DNA of 64,000 nucleotides from Streptomyces nodosus (GTDB lineage: Bacteria > Actinomycetota > Actinomycetes > Streptomycetales > Streptomycetaceae): NCBI RefSeq assembly GCF_008704995.1, contig NZ_CP023747.1, positions 5,301,501 through 5,365,500 on the forward strand, given 5' to 3'. A program made the position numbers and the translations under genes. Position 1 is the stretch's first letter, and the number at the start of each line of letters is the position of its first letter. Shown here in pieces: positions 32,894 to 41,853 of this stretch. Below the pieces are notes generated by a model. The model ran no database searches. It saw only the letters and a program-made list of their open reading frames with translations, and was not told where the DNA came from.

Positions 32894-33556
32894 TCACGCG
32901 GTCGAGCGGTGCGCCACATAGGCCAGGGTGCCGATCAGCAGGCGGGCGGCCGGCGGTGCGGTCGCCGAGTCGAGGGCGGGGGAGCGCAGCCAGCGGACCG
33001 GTCCGAGGCCCCCGCGGTCCGAGGGCGGCGCGGTGATGTGGCTGCCCGGGCCCAGGGCGCGCAGATCGAGGGCCGTGTCCTCCCACGCCATCCGGTACAG
33101 CAGACCGGGGAGCTCGGCCGCGGAGCCGGGGGCGACGAAGAAGTGGGCGCGGCCGTCCGGGGTCGCCGTCACCGGGCCGAGCGGGACACCCATGCGCTCC
33201 AGCCGGACCAGCGCGCGCCGCCCCGCCGCCTCGGCGACCTCGATCACATCGAACGCGCGGCCGACCGGCAGCAGTACGGCGGCGCCCGGCACCTCGCCCC
33301 AGGCCTCGGTCACCTCGTCGAGGGTGGCACCCGCGGGCACCACGGTCGCCGCGTCCAGCGGATGAGCGCCCGGCGCGGGACACCTGCGGACCCCGCAGGA
33401 GCACCCCCCGGCACAGGCCCGTGCGCCGGGCGCCACGTCCCAGCCCCACAGCCCGGTGTACTCGGCCACGGCGGTGCACTCCGAGGAGCGGCCCCGGCGT
33501 CGCGCGCCGGGGCGGATCTCGCGGATCGCGCGTGTGCCGCCGAACGTGAAGCCCAT
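32894..33556 (-). CDS. primase-polymerase (Prim-Pol)-like domain protein
   Basis: A 220-residue protein. The segment VAEYTGLWGWDVAPGARACAGGCSCGVRRCPAPGAHP with four clustered cysteines, then HPLDAATVVPAGAT... and VPLGPVTATPDGRAHFFVAPG, is the layout of the archaeo-eukaryotic primase-like domain seen in actinobacterial single-domain proteins. It is too short for the full Prim-Pol-helicase fusions, and I do not see the acidic catalytic triad with confidence. It ends on the ftsY terminator and is divergent from nsdA. Function unknown. Confidence 0.65.
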   Translation of the reverse strand: MGFTFGGTRAIREIRPGARRRGRSSECTAVAEYTGLWGWDVAPGARACAGGCSCGVRRCPAPGAHPLDAATVVPAGATLDEVTEAWGEVPGAAVLLPVGRAFDVIEVAEAAGRRALVRLERMGVPLGPVTATPDGRAHFFVAPGSAAELPGLLYRMAWEDTALDLRALGPGSHITAPPSDRGGLGPVRWLRSPALDSATAPPAARLLIGTLAYVAHRSTA

Positions 33557-34010
33557 GCCCCCTCCAACGGGTCCGGCGCGCCGGTGGTTACGTCTCGGGA
33601 GCGTCGGCTCCGAGTGCCCGCTCTGTTCGTCGGCCTGTTCGTCGGCGGCTGATCCGGGCGGCGCCCGGTTGCGTTCCGGGTGGTGCGTCCGACGGCGCGC
33701 GCCGGTAAGTGCATCGCTCCATCAGCTTTCGGCCGTCATGTGTCAAGTGAATCGTGCGGAGGCGGCCAGGGGTTCATTCGAAGGGGTGGCGAATGGTGGC
33801 GTTTATGGAATCGCCATGGCTGGGTGCGTGATCGTGGAATTACGTTGAGTGCATGGGTCCCGAAGGCGCATGCATGCGTGGGTATGCCGGAGGCACATCG
33901 GATCCCGCCCACCGGGTGAGAACTGCCGGACGCGGGGCCGTATCCACCGGCATTCTGGTAGGGCTTGGCGCACACGGCGCACAAGTGGGTTCAGGGATGG
34001 GGGCGTTCCA
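33557..34010. other. 454-base divergent region before nsdA
   Basis: No gene is supported. It must carry the promoters of the minus-strand Prim-Pol-like gene and of nsdA. It is locally AT-richer (tcattcgaag, gaattacgttgag). A 12-bp perfect palindrome cgcatgcatgcg lies at 33867-33878, 130 bases before the nsdA start. No high-confidence promoter was recognised. Confidence 0.5.
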
Positions 34011-35486
34011 GTGGGCGGCAACGGCGGAGACGGGACGAACGCTGACAAGCGCCCCAATGAGCTGCTCGGCTCGTGGTTCGCGCGCAGCGGCTGGTCGAAG
34101 GGCGAGCTGGCGCGTCAGGTGAACCGCAGGGCCCGTCAGATGGGGGCCCACCACATTTCCACCGACACCTCGCGGGTGCGTCGCTGGCTCGACGGCGAGA
34201 ATCCGCGCGAGCCGATCCCGCGGATCCTCTCCGAGCTGTTCTCGGAGCACTTCGGCTGTGTGGTCGCGGTCGAGGACCTCGGTCTGCGCACCGCCCACCA
34301 GTCACCCTCCGTGGCCGGGATCGACCTGCCCTGGACGGGCCCGCAGACGGTGGCGCTGATCAGCGAGTTCTCGCGCAGCGATCTGATGCTGGCGCGGCGC
34401 GGCTTCCTCGGGAGCTCGCTGGCCCTGTCCGCGGGCCCGGCCCTCATCGAGCCCATGCAGCGCTGGCTCGTGCCGGGCCCCGCCGCCCCGCGTCAGGAAC
34501 CGGGGGCGGCGCCCGCCGGGCGGGTCCGCGGCCGGCTCTCCAAGCCGGAGCTGGACCTGCTGGAGACGACCACCGTGATGTTCCGCAAATGGGACGCCCA
34601 GTGCGGCGGCGGCCTGCGCCGCAAGGCGGTCGTCGGCCAGCTGCACGAGGTGACCGATCTGCTTCAGGAGTCCCAGCCGGAGGCCACCGCCAGGCGCCTC
34701 TTCAAGGTCGCCGCGGAGCTGGCCCAGCTGGCGGGCTGGATGAGTTACGACGTCGGGCTGCAGCCCACCGCGCAGAAGTACTTCGTCCTCGCCCTGCACG
34801 CCGCCAAGGAGGCCGGCGAGAAGCCCCTCGGCTCCTACATCCTCTCCAGCATGAGCCGCCAGATGATCCATCTCGGCCGGCCCGAGGACGCCCTGGAGCT
34901 CATCCATCTCGCCCAGTACGGCAGCCGGGACTGCGCGGGCCCGCGCACCCAGTCGATGCTCCATGCGCTGGAGGCCCGTGCGTACGCGAACATGGGGCAG
35001 GCCGGCAAGTGCAAGCGCGCCGTCCGGATGGCCGAGGACACCTTCGCCGACGCGGCCGAGTTCGACGAGCCCGAGCCCGACTGGATCCGCTTCTTCTGCG
35101 AGGCCGAGCTGCACGCGGAGAACTCCCACTCCTACCGTGACCTGGCCTATGTCGCCGGCCGCAGCCCCAGCTACGCCTCGCTCGCCGAGCCCCTGATGCG
35201 GCAGGCGGTCGACCTCTTCGCCCAGGACTCCGACCACCAGCGGTCCTATGCGCTGAACCTCATCGGCCTGGCCACCGTGCACCTCCTCCAGGGGGAGCCC
35301 GAGCAGGGCGCACTGCTGGCCAGGCGGTCCATGGAGGTCGCCCGCAAGGTCCGCTCCGAACGCGTCAACACCCGGATCCGCAAGACGGTCGACACGGCCG
35401 TACGCGATTTCGGTGATCTTTCCGAGGTCCTCGAACTGACCGACCATCTCGCCACCTATCTGCCCGAGACCGCCGAAGCGGTCTGA
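34011..35486 (+). CDS. nsdA: NsdA, TPR-like negative regulator of sporulation and antibiotic production
   Basis: A 491-residue protein. The N-terminal about 75 residues (NELLGSWFARSGWSKGELARQVNRRARQ... SRVRRWLDGENPREPIPRI) look like a helix-turn-helix of the XRE type. A linker (LDLLETTTVMFRKWDAQ) leads to TPR-like helices to the end (QLHEVTDLLQESQPEATARRLFKVAAELAQLAGWMSYD). This matches Streptomyces NsdA, whose loss increases sporulation and antibiotic yield. GTG 34011 gives the homologue-like start MGGNGGDGTNADKRPNELL. A terminator follows at 35494. Confidence 0.88.
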   Translation: MGGNGGDGTNADKRPNELLGSWFARSGWSKGELARQVNRRARQMGAHHISTDTSRVRRWLDGENPREPIPRILSELFSEHFGCVVAVEDLGLRTAHQSPSVAGIDLPWTGPQTVALISEFSRSDLMLARRGFLGSSLALSAGPALIEPMQRWLVPGPAAPRQEPGAAPAGRVRGRLSKPELDLLETTTVMFRKWDAQCGGGLRRKAVVGQLHEVTDLLQESQPEATARRLFKVAAELAQLAGWMSYDVGLQPTAQKYFVLALHAAKEAGEKPLGSYILSSMSRQMIHLGRPEDALELIHLAQYGSRDCAGPRTQSMLHALEARAYANMGQAGKCKRAVRMAEDTFADAAEFDEPEPDWIRFFCEAELHAENSHSYRDLAYVAGRSPSYASLAEPLMRQAVDLFAQDSDHQRSYALNLIGLATVHLLQGEPEQGALLARRSMEVARKVRSERVNTRIRKTVDTAVRDFGDLSEVLELTDHLATYLPETAEAV

Positions 35487-35493
35487 CCCCCCC

Positions 35494-35516
35494 GGGCCCT
35501 CCGTGTTCGAGGGCCC
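35494..35516 (+). terminator. nsdA terminator
   Basis: gggccctc (35494-35501) pairs with gagggccc (35509-35516), loop cgtgttc. It begins 8 bases after the nsdA stop. Confidence 0.65.
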
Positions 35517-35763
35517 CCTGGGACCCCGGCCGCGGCCGGCCATCCCGAACTGCCCGACTCGGCTCCCCCAGCCAGGTCATCGGATGGCCGTCGCGGTCGG
35601 TCCGTATTCCGCCGAGGTGTGCGCCCCTTCCATGGGGACGGGCGTCTCGGGTCGTGTGCACCCGGCGCACCGGGCCGTCCTCCACCCGACCCGCGTACCG
35701 CCCGGGGAGCGGACATGGAGCGCCTGGGGTTCATATGTCCGCCATTCGGGTGTTCATCGACGC

Positions 35764-35799
35764 GTAACACGCCCGGCACCTTCGTCACCGCGGGGAAAC
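35764..35799 (+). promoter_or_regulatory. GlnR-type operator upstream of amtB
   Basis: GTCAC-N6-GAAAC at 35784-35799 is a full match to the known GlnR half-site pattern GTnAC-N6-GAAAC. A further GTAAC lies at 35764-35768. The site is 125 bases before the amtB start and fits nitrogen control of the amtB-glnK-glnD operon, established for Streptomyces GlnR. The spacing between the two motifs (20 bases, not 22) departs from the classical tandem arrangement. Confidence 0.6.
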
Positions 35800-35923
35800 A
35801 TCGAGGGGCTTCGACCGAAACGGCTCTGCGTCAGTCTCATGGCGCACGACCGGCCCACCTCTCATGACCGGACCGCACTCAGGTTCCCCCGCACGGGCCG
35901 TACCCACCGACGAGGAGACGCCG

Positions 35924-37264
35924 ATGGCACCAGCCGCCGTCACGCTCGCGGCGGACGCATCCAGACTGTCGTCCGCCGATACGGGCTTCATGCTCATCTG
36001 TTCCGCTCTGGTCATGCTGATGACCCCCGGGCTCGCCTTCTTCTACGGGGGCATGGTCCGCGTCAAGAGCACCCTGAACATGCTGATGATGAGCTTCATC
36101 AGCCTGGGGATCGTCACCCTGCTGTGGGTTTTCTACGGCTTCGCCCTGGCCTTCGGCACCGACCGCGGCTCCTTCCTCGGCTGGACCTCCGCCTTCGCCG
36201 GCTTCAGCGGCATCGACAGGATGCAGCTCTGGGACGGCACCACCATCCCGGTCTTCGCCTTCGCGGTCTTCCAGCTGATGTTCGCCGTGATCACACCCGC
36301 CCTGATCAGCGGTGCGCTGGCGGACCGGGTGAAGTTCACGGCCTGGTCCGTCTTCCTGGTGCTGTGGGTCACGATCGTGTACTTCCCGGTCGCCCACTGG
36401 GTCTGGGGCGAGGGAGGCTGGGCCCACGATCTCGGTGTGATCGACTTCGCCGGAGGCACGGCGGTCCACATCAACGCCGGTGCGGCGGCGCTCGGCGTGA
36501 TCCTTGTCATCGGGAAGCGCGTCGGCTTCCAGAAGGACCCGATGCGCCCGCACAGTCTCCCCCTGGTCATGCTGGGCGCCGGCCTGCTGTGGTTCGGCTG
36601 GTTCGGCTTCAACGCCGGCTCCTGGCTCGGCAACGACGACGGCGTCAGCGCCCTGATGTTCGTCAACACCCAGATCGCCACCGGCGCCGCCATGCTGGCC
36701 TGGCTCGCCTGGGAGAGGTTCCGCCACGGCGCGTTCACCACCCTGGGCGCCGCCTCCGGAGCCGTCGCAGGACTGGTCGCGATCACCCCGTCCGGAGGCG
36801 CGGTCTCGCCGCTCGGCGCGATCGCCGTCGGCGCTGTCGCCGGTGTGCTGTGCTCCATGGCCGTGGGCCTGAAGTACCGGCTCGGCTACGACGACTCCCT
36901 CGATGTCGTCGGGGTCCATATGGTCGGCGGTGTCGTCGGCTCCCTGCTGATCGGCTTCCTCGCCGACGGCAAGGGCCAGTCCGCCGCCAAGGGCCTCTTC
37001 TACGGCGGCGGCCCGGGTCAGCTGGGGAAGCAGTGCGCCGGGGTGTTCGCGGTCCTCGCCTACTCCCTGATCGCCTCCGCGGTCCTCGCGCTCCTCCTCG
37101 ACAGGACGATCGGCATGCGCGTGACCCAGGACACCGAGATCTCCGGCGTCGACCGGGCCCAGCACGCCGAGACCGCGTACGACTTCAGCGGTGCGGGCGG
37201 CGGCGTCATCGCCGGCGCCGCGCAGGCCCCGGCCGTCGCACGGACCAGGAGAGTGGACGCATGA
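35924..37264 (+). CDS. amtB: ammonium transporter AmtB
   Basis: A 446-residue ammonium channel of the Amt/Rh family, about 11 membrane segments. The N-terminal segment is followed by FMLICSALVMLMTPGLAFFYGGMVR (the family start of segment 1), and GGTAVHINAGAAALG and WFGWFGFNAGSWLGNDD carry the conserved twin-histidine/pore regions. The ATG at 35924 follows GAGGAG; a longer frame from 35864 has no ribosome site. The stop overlaps the glnK ATG by 4 bases. It lies downstream of a GlnR-type site and is nitrogen-regulated. Confidence 0.96.
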   Translation: MAPAAVTLAADASRLSSADTGFMLICSALVMLMTPGLAFFYGGMVRVKSTLNMLMMSFISLGIVTLLWVFYGFALAFGTDRGSFLGWTSAFAGFSGIDRMQLWDGTTIPVFAFAVFQLMFAVITPALISGALADRVKFTAWSVFLVLWVTIVYFPVAHWVWGEGGWAHDLGVIDFAGGTAVHINAGAAALGVILVIGKRVGFQKDPMRPHSLPLVMLGAGLLWFGWFGFNAGSWLGNDDGVSALMFVNTQIATGAAMLAWLAWERFRHGAFTTLGAASGAVAGLVAITPSGGAVSPLGAIAVGAVAGVLCSMAVGLKYRLGYDDSLDVVGVHMVGGVVGSLLIGFLADGKGQSAAKGLFYGGGPGQLGKQCAGVFAVLAYSLIASAVLALLLDRTIGMRVTQDTEISGVDRAQHAETAYDFSGAGGGVIAGAAQAPAVARTRRVDA

Positions 37265-37599
37265 AGCTCATCACCGCCGTCGTCAAGCCCCACCGCTTCG
37301 ACGCGATCAAGGAAGTCCTCCAGGCCTTCGGCGTGCACGGCCTGACCGTCACCGAGGCCAGCGGCTACGGTCGTCAGCGGGGACACACCGAGGTCTACCG
37401 CGGTGCCGAGTACACGGTGGACCTGGTCCCGAAGATCCGTATCGAGGTACTGGCCGAGGACGAGGACGCCGAGGAACTGATCGACGTCATCGTCAAGGCG
37501 GCCCGCACCGGCAAGATCGGCGACGGCAAGGTCTGGTCCGTCCCGGTCGAGACGGCCGTCCGGGTGCGGACCGGCGAACGCGGCCCCGACGCACTGTGA
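37261..37599 (+). CDS. glnK: PII nitrogen regulatory protein
   Basis: A 112-residue PII protein, MKLITAVVKPHRFDAIKEVLQ..., with the T-loop VYRGAEYTVDLVPKIRIEV. Tyr51 is the usual modification site. In Streptomyces PII is adenylylated by GlnD and also processed at its N-terminus. The ATG overlaps the amtB stop (ATGA), a 4-base overlap typical of amtB-glnK pairs. GlnK senses 2-oxoglutarate/ATP and blocks AmtB. glnD follows 24 bases later. Confidence 0.97.
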   Translation: MKLITAVVKPHRFDAIKEVLQAFGVHGLTVTEASGYGRQRGHTEVYRGAEYTVDLVPKIRIEVLAEDEDAEELIDVIVKAARTGKIGDGKVWSVPVETAVRVRTGERGPDAL

Positions 37600-37623
37600 G
37601 GCACGAGGGAACGGGAGTCGCCG

Positions 37624-40083
37624 GTGACGGACGCGGAAGGATCCACGACGGCCGGGAGCACCCGTGCCCGCGACTATGCGGCGGCCCGGCTGCGCCTCCT
37701 CCAGCAGGAGGCGCCGTCCGGTCCGTCGCGCCGTGCGGCGCTGGCGGAGCTGACCGACGGCTGGCTCGCCGAACTGTTCGCCGCCGGGGCCGCGGAGCTG
37801 CGCGGGGTGTCGCTGGTCGCCGTCGGCGGATACGGCCGCGGTGAGCTGTCCCCGCGCAGCGACCTCGATCTGCTTCTGCTGCACGACGGCGGCGACAGCA
37901 CGGCGCTCTCCACCCTCGCCGACCGCCTCTGGTACCCCGTCTGGGACCTCGGCCTCGCCCTCGACCACTCCGTCCGCACCCCCGCGGAGGCCCGCAGGGC
38001 CGCCGAGGCGGACCTCAAGGTGCAGCTCGGCCTGCTGGACGCCCGCCATCTGGCGGGCGACCCCGGCCTGACCGCGGGCCTGCGGACGGCCGTCCTGGCG
38101 GACTGGCGCAACCAGGCCCCCAGGCGCCTTCCCGAGCTGCGGGAACTGTGCGAGGAACGGGCCGCACGCCATGGCGAACTGCAGTACCTGCTGGAACCCG
38201 ACCTCAAGGAGGCACGGGGCGGGCTGCGCGACGCCACCGCCCTGCGCGCGGTGGCCGCCTCCTGGCTCGCGGACGCACCTCGCGAGGGATTGGCACAGGC
38301 CCGGTCCACCCTGCTGGACGTACGGGACGCCCTGCATCTGACCACCGGTCGCGCCACCGACCGGCTGGCGCTGCAGGAACAGGACCAGGTAGCCGCCGCG
38401 CTGGGCCTGCGGGACGCCGACGTCCTGCTGCGCCAGGTGTACGAGGCGGCGCGTGTGCTGTCGTACGCCGGCGAGGTGACCTGGCGCGAGGTGGCGCGCG
38501 TCCTCAAGGAGCGTGCCGCGCGGCCACGGCTGCGCGCCGTGTTCGGGGCCGGCCGGGCGGCGGCGGAGCGGTCACCGCTGGCGGAGGGTGTCGTGGAGCA
38601 CGACGGCGAGGTGGTGCTCGCCCGCGGCGCGCGCCCGGAGCAGGACCCGGTGCTGCCCCTGCGGGCCGCGGCTGCCGCCGCCCAGGCCGGGCTCCCCCTC
38701 TCCCTGTACGCCGTACGGCGACTGGCCGCCACCGGGCGCCCCCTGCCCACGCCCTGGCCCGCCGAGGCCCGGGAGCAGCTGGTGACCCTGCTGGGCTCCG
38801 GCCGTCCCACCGTCCAGGTCTGGGAGGCCCTCGAGGCCGAGGGACTGATCACCCGGCTGCTGCCCGACTGGGAGCGGGTGCGCTGTCGCCCGCAGCGCAA
38901 CCCCGTGCACATCTGGACCGTCGACCGCCATCTGATCGAGACCGCGGTGCGCGCCTCCGAACTGACCCGCCGCGTCGGACGGCCCGACCTCCTCCTGGCC
39001 GCCGCGCTCCTGCACGACATCGGCAAGGGCCGGCCGGGCGACCACTGCCGGGAAGGCGAGACCATCGCCCGGGACCTGGCGGCCCGTATCGGCTTCGACG
39101 GCGACGACACCGCCGTCCTCGCCACCCTGGTACGCCACCATCTGCTGCTGGTCGAGACGGCCACCCGGCGCGATCTGGAGGATCCGGCCACCGTGCGCTC
39201 GGTCGCCGAGGCGGTCGGCTCGCACGGCACCCTGGAGCTGCTGCACGCACTGACCGAGGCGGACGCCCTGGCCACCGGGCCCGCGGCCTGGTCGGCCTGG
39301 CGGGGCGCGCTGGTGGCCGACCTGGTCGAGCGGGTCTCGGCGCTGCTCGCCGGCGTCGAGCCCGCCGAGCCGGGGGCCGCCGCACCCACCGCGGAACAGG
39401 AGCGGCTGGCCGTCGAGGCGTTCCGCACCGGCGGCCCGGTGCTCGCTCTGCACACCCGGACCGGGCCGCGGTCCGAGGAGACGACCGGGGAGGCGTCCGG
39501 CGAGCCCGAGCCCCTCGGCGTGGAACTGGTGGTCGCCGTGCCGGACCAGCCCGGGGTGCTGCCCGCGGTGGCCGGGGTGCTGGCCCTGCACCGGCTCGCC
39601 GTCCGCACCGCGGAGCTGCACGCCCTGGATCTGCCGGACGGGGTCGACGACGGTGCGGTCCTGCTGCTCGACTGGCGGATCGCGGCGCAGTTCGGCTCGC
39701 TGCCGCAGGCCGCCCGGCTGCGTGCCGACCTGGTCCGTGCCCTGGACGGCTCGCTGGAGATCGCGGCCCGGCTGGGGGAGCGGGACGCCGCCTACCCCCG
39801 GCGCCGGGGCGTGGTCGCGCCGCCGCCCCGGGTGACGGTCGCCCCGGCCGCCTCGCGGCGCGCCACGGTGATCGAGGTGCGCGCCCAGGACGCCCCGGGA
39901 CTGCTGTTCCGGGTCGGGCGGGCGCTGGAGACCTGGGGCGTACGGGTGCGCAGCGCCCATGTCAGCACCCTGGGCGCGAACGCGGTGGACGCCTTCTATG
40001 TGACCACCGGCGAGGGCGCGCCCCTGTCGCAGGACAGGGCGGTGTCGGTGGCGCGGGCGCTGGAGGAGACGTTGCGGGCATGA
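37624..40083 (+). CDS. glnD: PII adenylyl/uridylyltransferase GlnD
   Basis: An 819-residue bifunctional enzyme that modifies and demodifies PII. Nucleotidyltransferase motif GGYGRGELSPRSDLDLLLL (residues 68-86), GlnD central domain, HD hydrolase domain (LLHDIGKGRPGDHCREGE), and two C-terminal ACT domains (LVVAVPDQPGVLPAVAGVLAL and VIEVRAQDAPGLLFRVGRALE). In Streptomyces the donor is ATP, so PII is adenylylated. GTG at 37624. Last gene of the GlnR-controlled operon. Confidence 0.95.
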   Translation: MTDAEGSTTAGSTRARDYAAARLRLLQQEAPSGPSRRAALAELTDGWLAELFAAGAAELRGVSLVAVGGYGRGELSPRSDLDLLLLHDGGDSTALSTLADRLWYPVWDLGLALDHSVRTPAEARRAAEADLKVQLGLLDARHLAGDPGLTAGLRTAVLADWRNQAPRRLPELRELCEERAARHGELQYLLEPDLKEARGGLRDATALRAVAASWLADAPREGLAQARSTLLDVRDALHLTTGRATDRLALQEQDQVAAALGLRDADVLLRQVYEAARVLSYAGEVTWREVARVLKERAARPRLRAVFGAGRAAAERSPLAEGVVEHDGEVVLARGARPEQDPVLPLRAAAAAAQAGLPLSLYAVRRLAATGRPLPTPWPAEAREQLVTLLGSGRPTVQVWEALEAEGLITRLLPDWERVRCRPQRNPVHIWTVDRHLIETAVRASELTRRVGRPDLLLAAALLHDIGKGRPGDHCREGETIARDLAARIGFDGDDTAVLATLVRHHLLLVETATRRDLEDPATVRSVAEAVGSHGTLELLHALTEADALATGPAAWSAWRGALVADLVERVSALLAGVEPAEPGAAAPTAEQERLAVEAFRTGGPVLALHTRTGPRSEETTGEASGEPEPLGVELVVAVPDQPGVLPAVAGVLALHRLAVRTAELHALDLPDGVDDGAVLLLDWRIAAQFGSLPQAARLRADLVRALDGSLEIAARLGERDAAYPRRRGVVAPPPRVTVAPAASRRATVIEVRAQDAPGLLFRVGRALETWGVRVRSAHVSTLGANAVDAFYVTTGEGAPLSQDRAVSVARALEETLRA

Positions 40084-40305
40084 CACTTCGGGCATGCCGG
40101 GCGTTCACCGGCTGTGCGCTCCGCGGACGCGGAGGCGTTCCGCCGGCCGAGAGCCGGTCGGAGGGAGTGTCCGGCTGGTTCCCGCAGCCGCGGTGGTCGC
40201 GTTCCCCGCTCTCCGTGATTGCGGGCGGGGGACGATTTGCTTGCCGGGCCGGATACCCTGGAGGGCAGCCCGAAACGACCCCGACCCCCGAGGACCGACG
40301 CCGCC

Positions 40306-41853
40306 GTGTTCGACACCCTCTCCGACCGCCTTAGCGCGACTTTCAAAAGCCTCCGCGGGAAAGGCAGGCTCTCCGAGGCGGACATCGACGCCACGGCCCG
40401 CGAGATCCGTATCGCGCTCCTCGAAGCCGACGTGGCCCTGCCCGTCGTGCGGACGTTCATCAAGAACGTCAAGGAGCGCAGCCTGGGCGCCGAGGTCTCG
40501 AAGGCACTCAACCCCAGCCAGCAGGTCCTCAAGATCGTCAACGATGAGCTGGTCACGATCCTCGGCGGTGAGACCCGCCGACTGCGCTTCGCCAAGCAGC
40601 CCCCGACCGTGATCATGCTCGCCGGTCTCCAGGGTGCCGGTAAGACCACCCTCGCGGGCAAGCTCGGCAAGTGGCTCCAGGAGCAGGGCCACTCCCCGCT
40701 GCTGGTCGCCGCCGACCTCCAGCGCCCCAACGCCGTCAACCAGCTGAGCGTCGTCGCCGAACGCGCGGGCGTGGCCGTCTTCGCCCCGGAGCCGGGCAAC
40801 GGCGTCGGCGACCCGGTCAAGGTCGCCCGGGACTCCATCGAGCACGCGAGGACCAAGGTCCACGACATCGTGATCGTGGACACCGCGGGCCGCCTCGGCA
40901 TCGACCAGGAGATGATGCGGCAGGCCGCGGACATCCGCGACGCCGTCTCTCCGGACGAGATCCTGTTCGTCGTCGACGCGATGATCGGTCAGGACGCCGT
41001 CAACACCGCGGAGGCCTTCCGCGACGGCGTCGGCTTCGACGGCGTGGTGCTCTCCAAGCTCGACGGTGACGCCCGCGGTGGTGCGGCCCTGTCGATCGCC
41101 TCGGTCACCGGCAAGCCGATCATGTTCGCCTCGAACGGCGAGAAGCTCGAGGACTTCGACGCCTTCCACCCGGACCGGATGGCCTCCCGCATCCTCGACA
41201 TGGGTGACCTGCTCACCCTGATCGAGCAGGCGGAGAAGACCTTCGACCAGGCCGAGGCCGAGAAGATGGCCTCCAAGCTGGCCTCCAAGAAGGGCCAGGA
41301 CTTCACCCTCGACGACTTCCTGGCCCAGATGGAGCAGGTCAGGAAGATGGGCTCCATCTCCAAGCTGCTCGGCATGCTCCCGGGCATGGGACAGATCAAG
41401 GACCAGATCAACAACCTGGACGAGCGGGACGTCGACCGCACGGCCGCGATCATCAAGTCGATGACCCCGGTCGAGCGCCAGGACCCGACGATCATCAACG
41501 GCTCGCGTCGCGCCCGTATCGCCAAGGGTTCCGGTGTCGAGGTCAGCGCGGTCAAGAACCTGGTCGAGCGGTTCTTCGAGGCCCGCAAGATGATGTCCCG
41601 CATGGCCCAGGGCGGCGGCATGCCCGGTATGCCGGGGATCCCGGGCATGGGCGGCGGCCCCGGCCGCACCAAGAAGCAGCCGAAGAAGGCCAAGGGCAAG
41701 CAGCGCTCCGGCAACCCGATGAAGCGCAAGCAGCAGGAGCAGGAGGCCGCCGACCGCCGCGCCGCGGCCCAGGCCGGGGGCGCCCTGGGCCTGCCGCAGC
41801 AGGGCGGTCAGGAGTTCGAGCTGCCGGACGAGTTCAAGAAGTTCATGGGCTGA
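40306..41853 (+). CDS. ffh: signal recognition particle protein Ffh
   Basis: A 515-residue SRP54. N domain, G domain with GLQGAGKTTLAGKLG, ADLQRPNAVNQL, DTAGRLGIDQEMM, LSKLDGDARGG, then the methionine-rich M domain (MPGMPGIPGMGGGPG, residues about 440-460) and a lysine/glutamine-rich tail (KKQPKKAKGKQRSGNPMKRKQQEQEA). It binds signal sequences and 4.5S RNA and pairs with FtsY (31580). GTG at 40306; the 222-base gap from glnD contains its own promoter by inference. Its 3' end is overlapped by 46 bases by the convergent methyltransferase frame. Confidence 0.97.
   Translation: MFDTLSDRLSATFKSLRGKGRLSEADIDATAREIRIALLEADVALPVVRTFIKNVKERSLGAEVSKALNPSQQVLKIVNDELVTILGGETRRLRFAKQPPTVIMLAGLQGAGKTTLAGKLGKWLQEQGHSPLLVAADLQRPNAVNQLSVVAERAGVAVFAPEPGNGVGDPVKVARDSIEHARTKVHDIVIVDTAGRLGIDQEMMRQAADIRDAVSPDEILFVVDAMIGQDAVNTAEAFRDGVGFDGVVLSKLDGDARGGAALSIASVTGKPIMFASNGEKLEDFDAFHPDRMASRILDMGDLLTLIEQAEKTFDQAEAEKMASKLASKKGQDFTLDDFLAQMEQVRKMGSISKLLGMLPGMGQIKDQINNLDERDVDRTAAIIKSMTPVERQDPTIINGSRRARIAKGSGVEVSAVKNLVERFFEARKMMSRMAQGGGMPGMPGIPGMGGGPGRTKKQPKKAKGKQRSGNPMKRKQQEQEAADRRAAAQAGGALGLPQQGGQEFELPDEFKKFMG

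Larger units (their letters stand above)
35487..35923. other. 437-base gap: nsdA terminator and amtB control region
   Basis: Contains the nsdA terminator and the GlnR-like site. No additional gene is supported; open frames here have no ribosome site or recognisable product. Confidence 0.55.

Noticed and set aside
33718..33746. A minus-strand promoter with TTGACA (33741-33746)
   Set aside because: The -35 is perfect, but the bases 17-18 further on do not resemble a -10 box.
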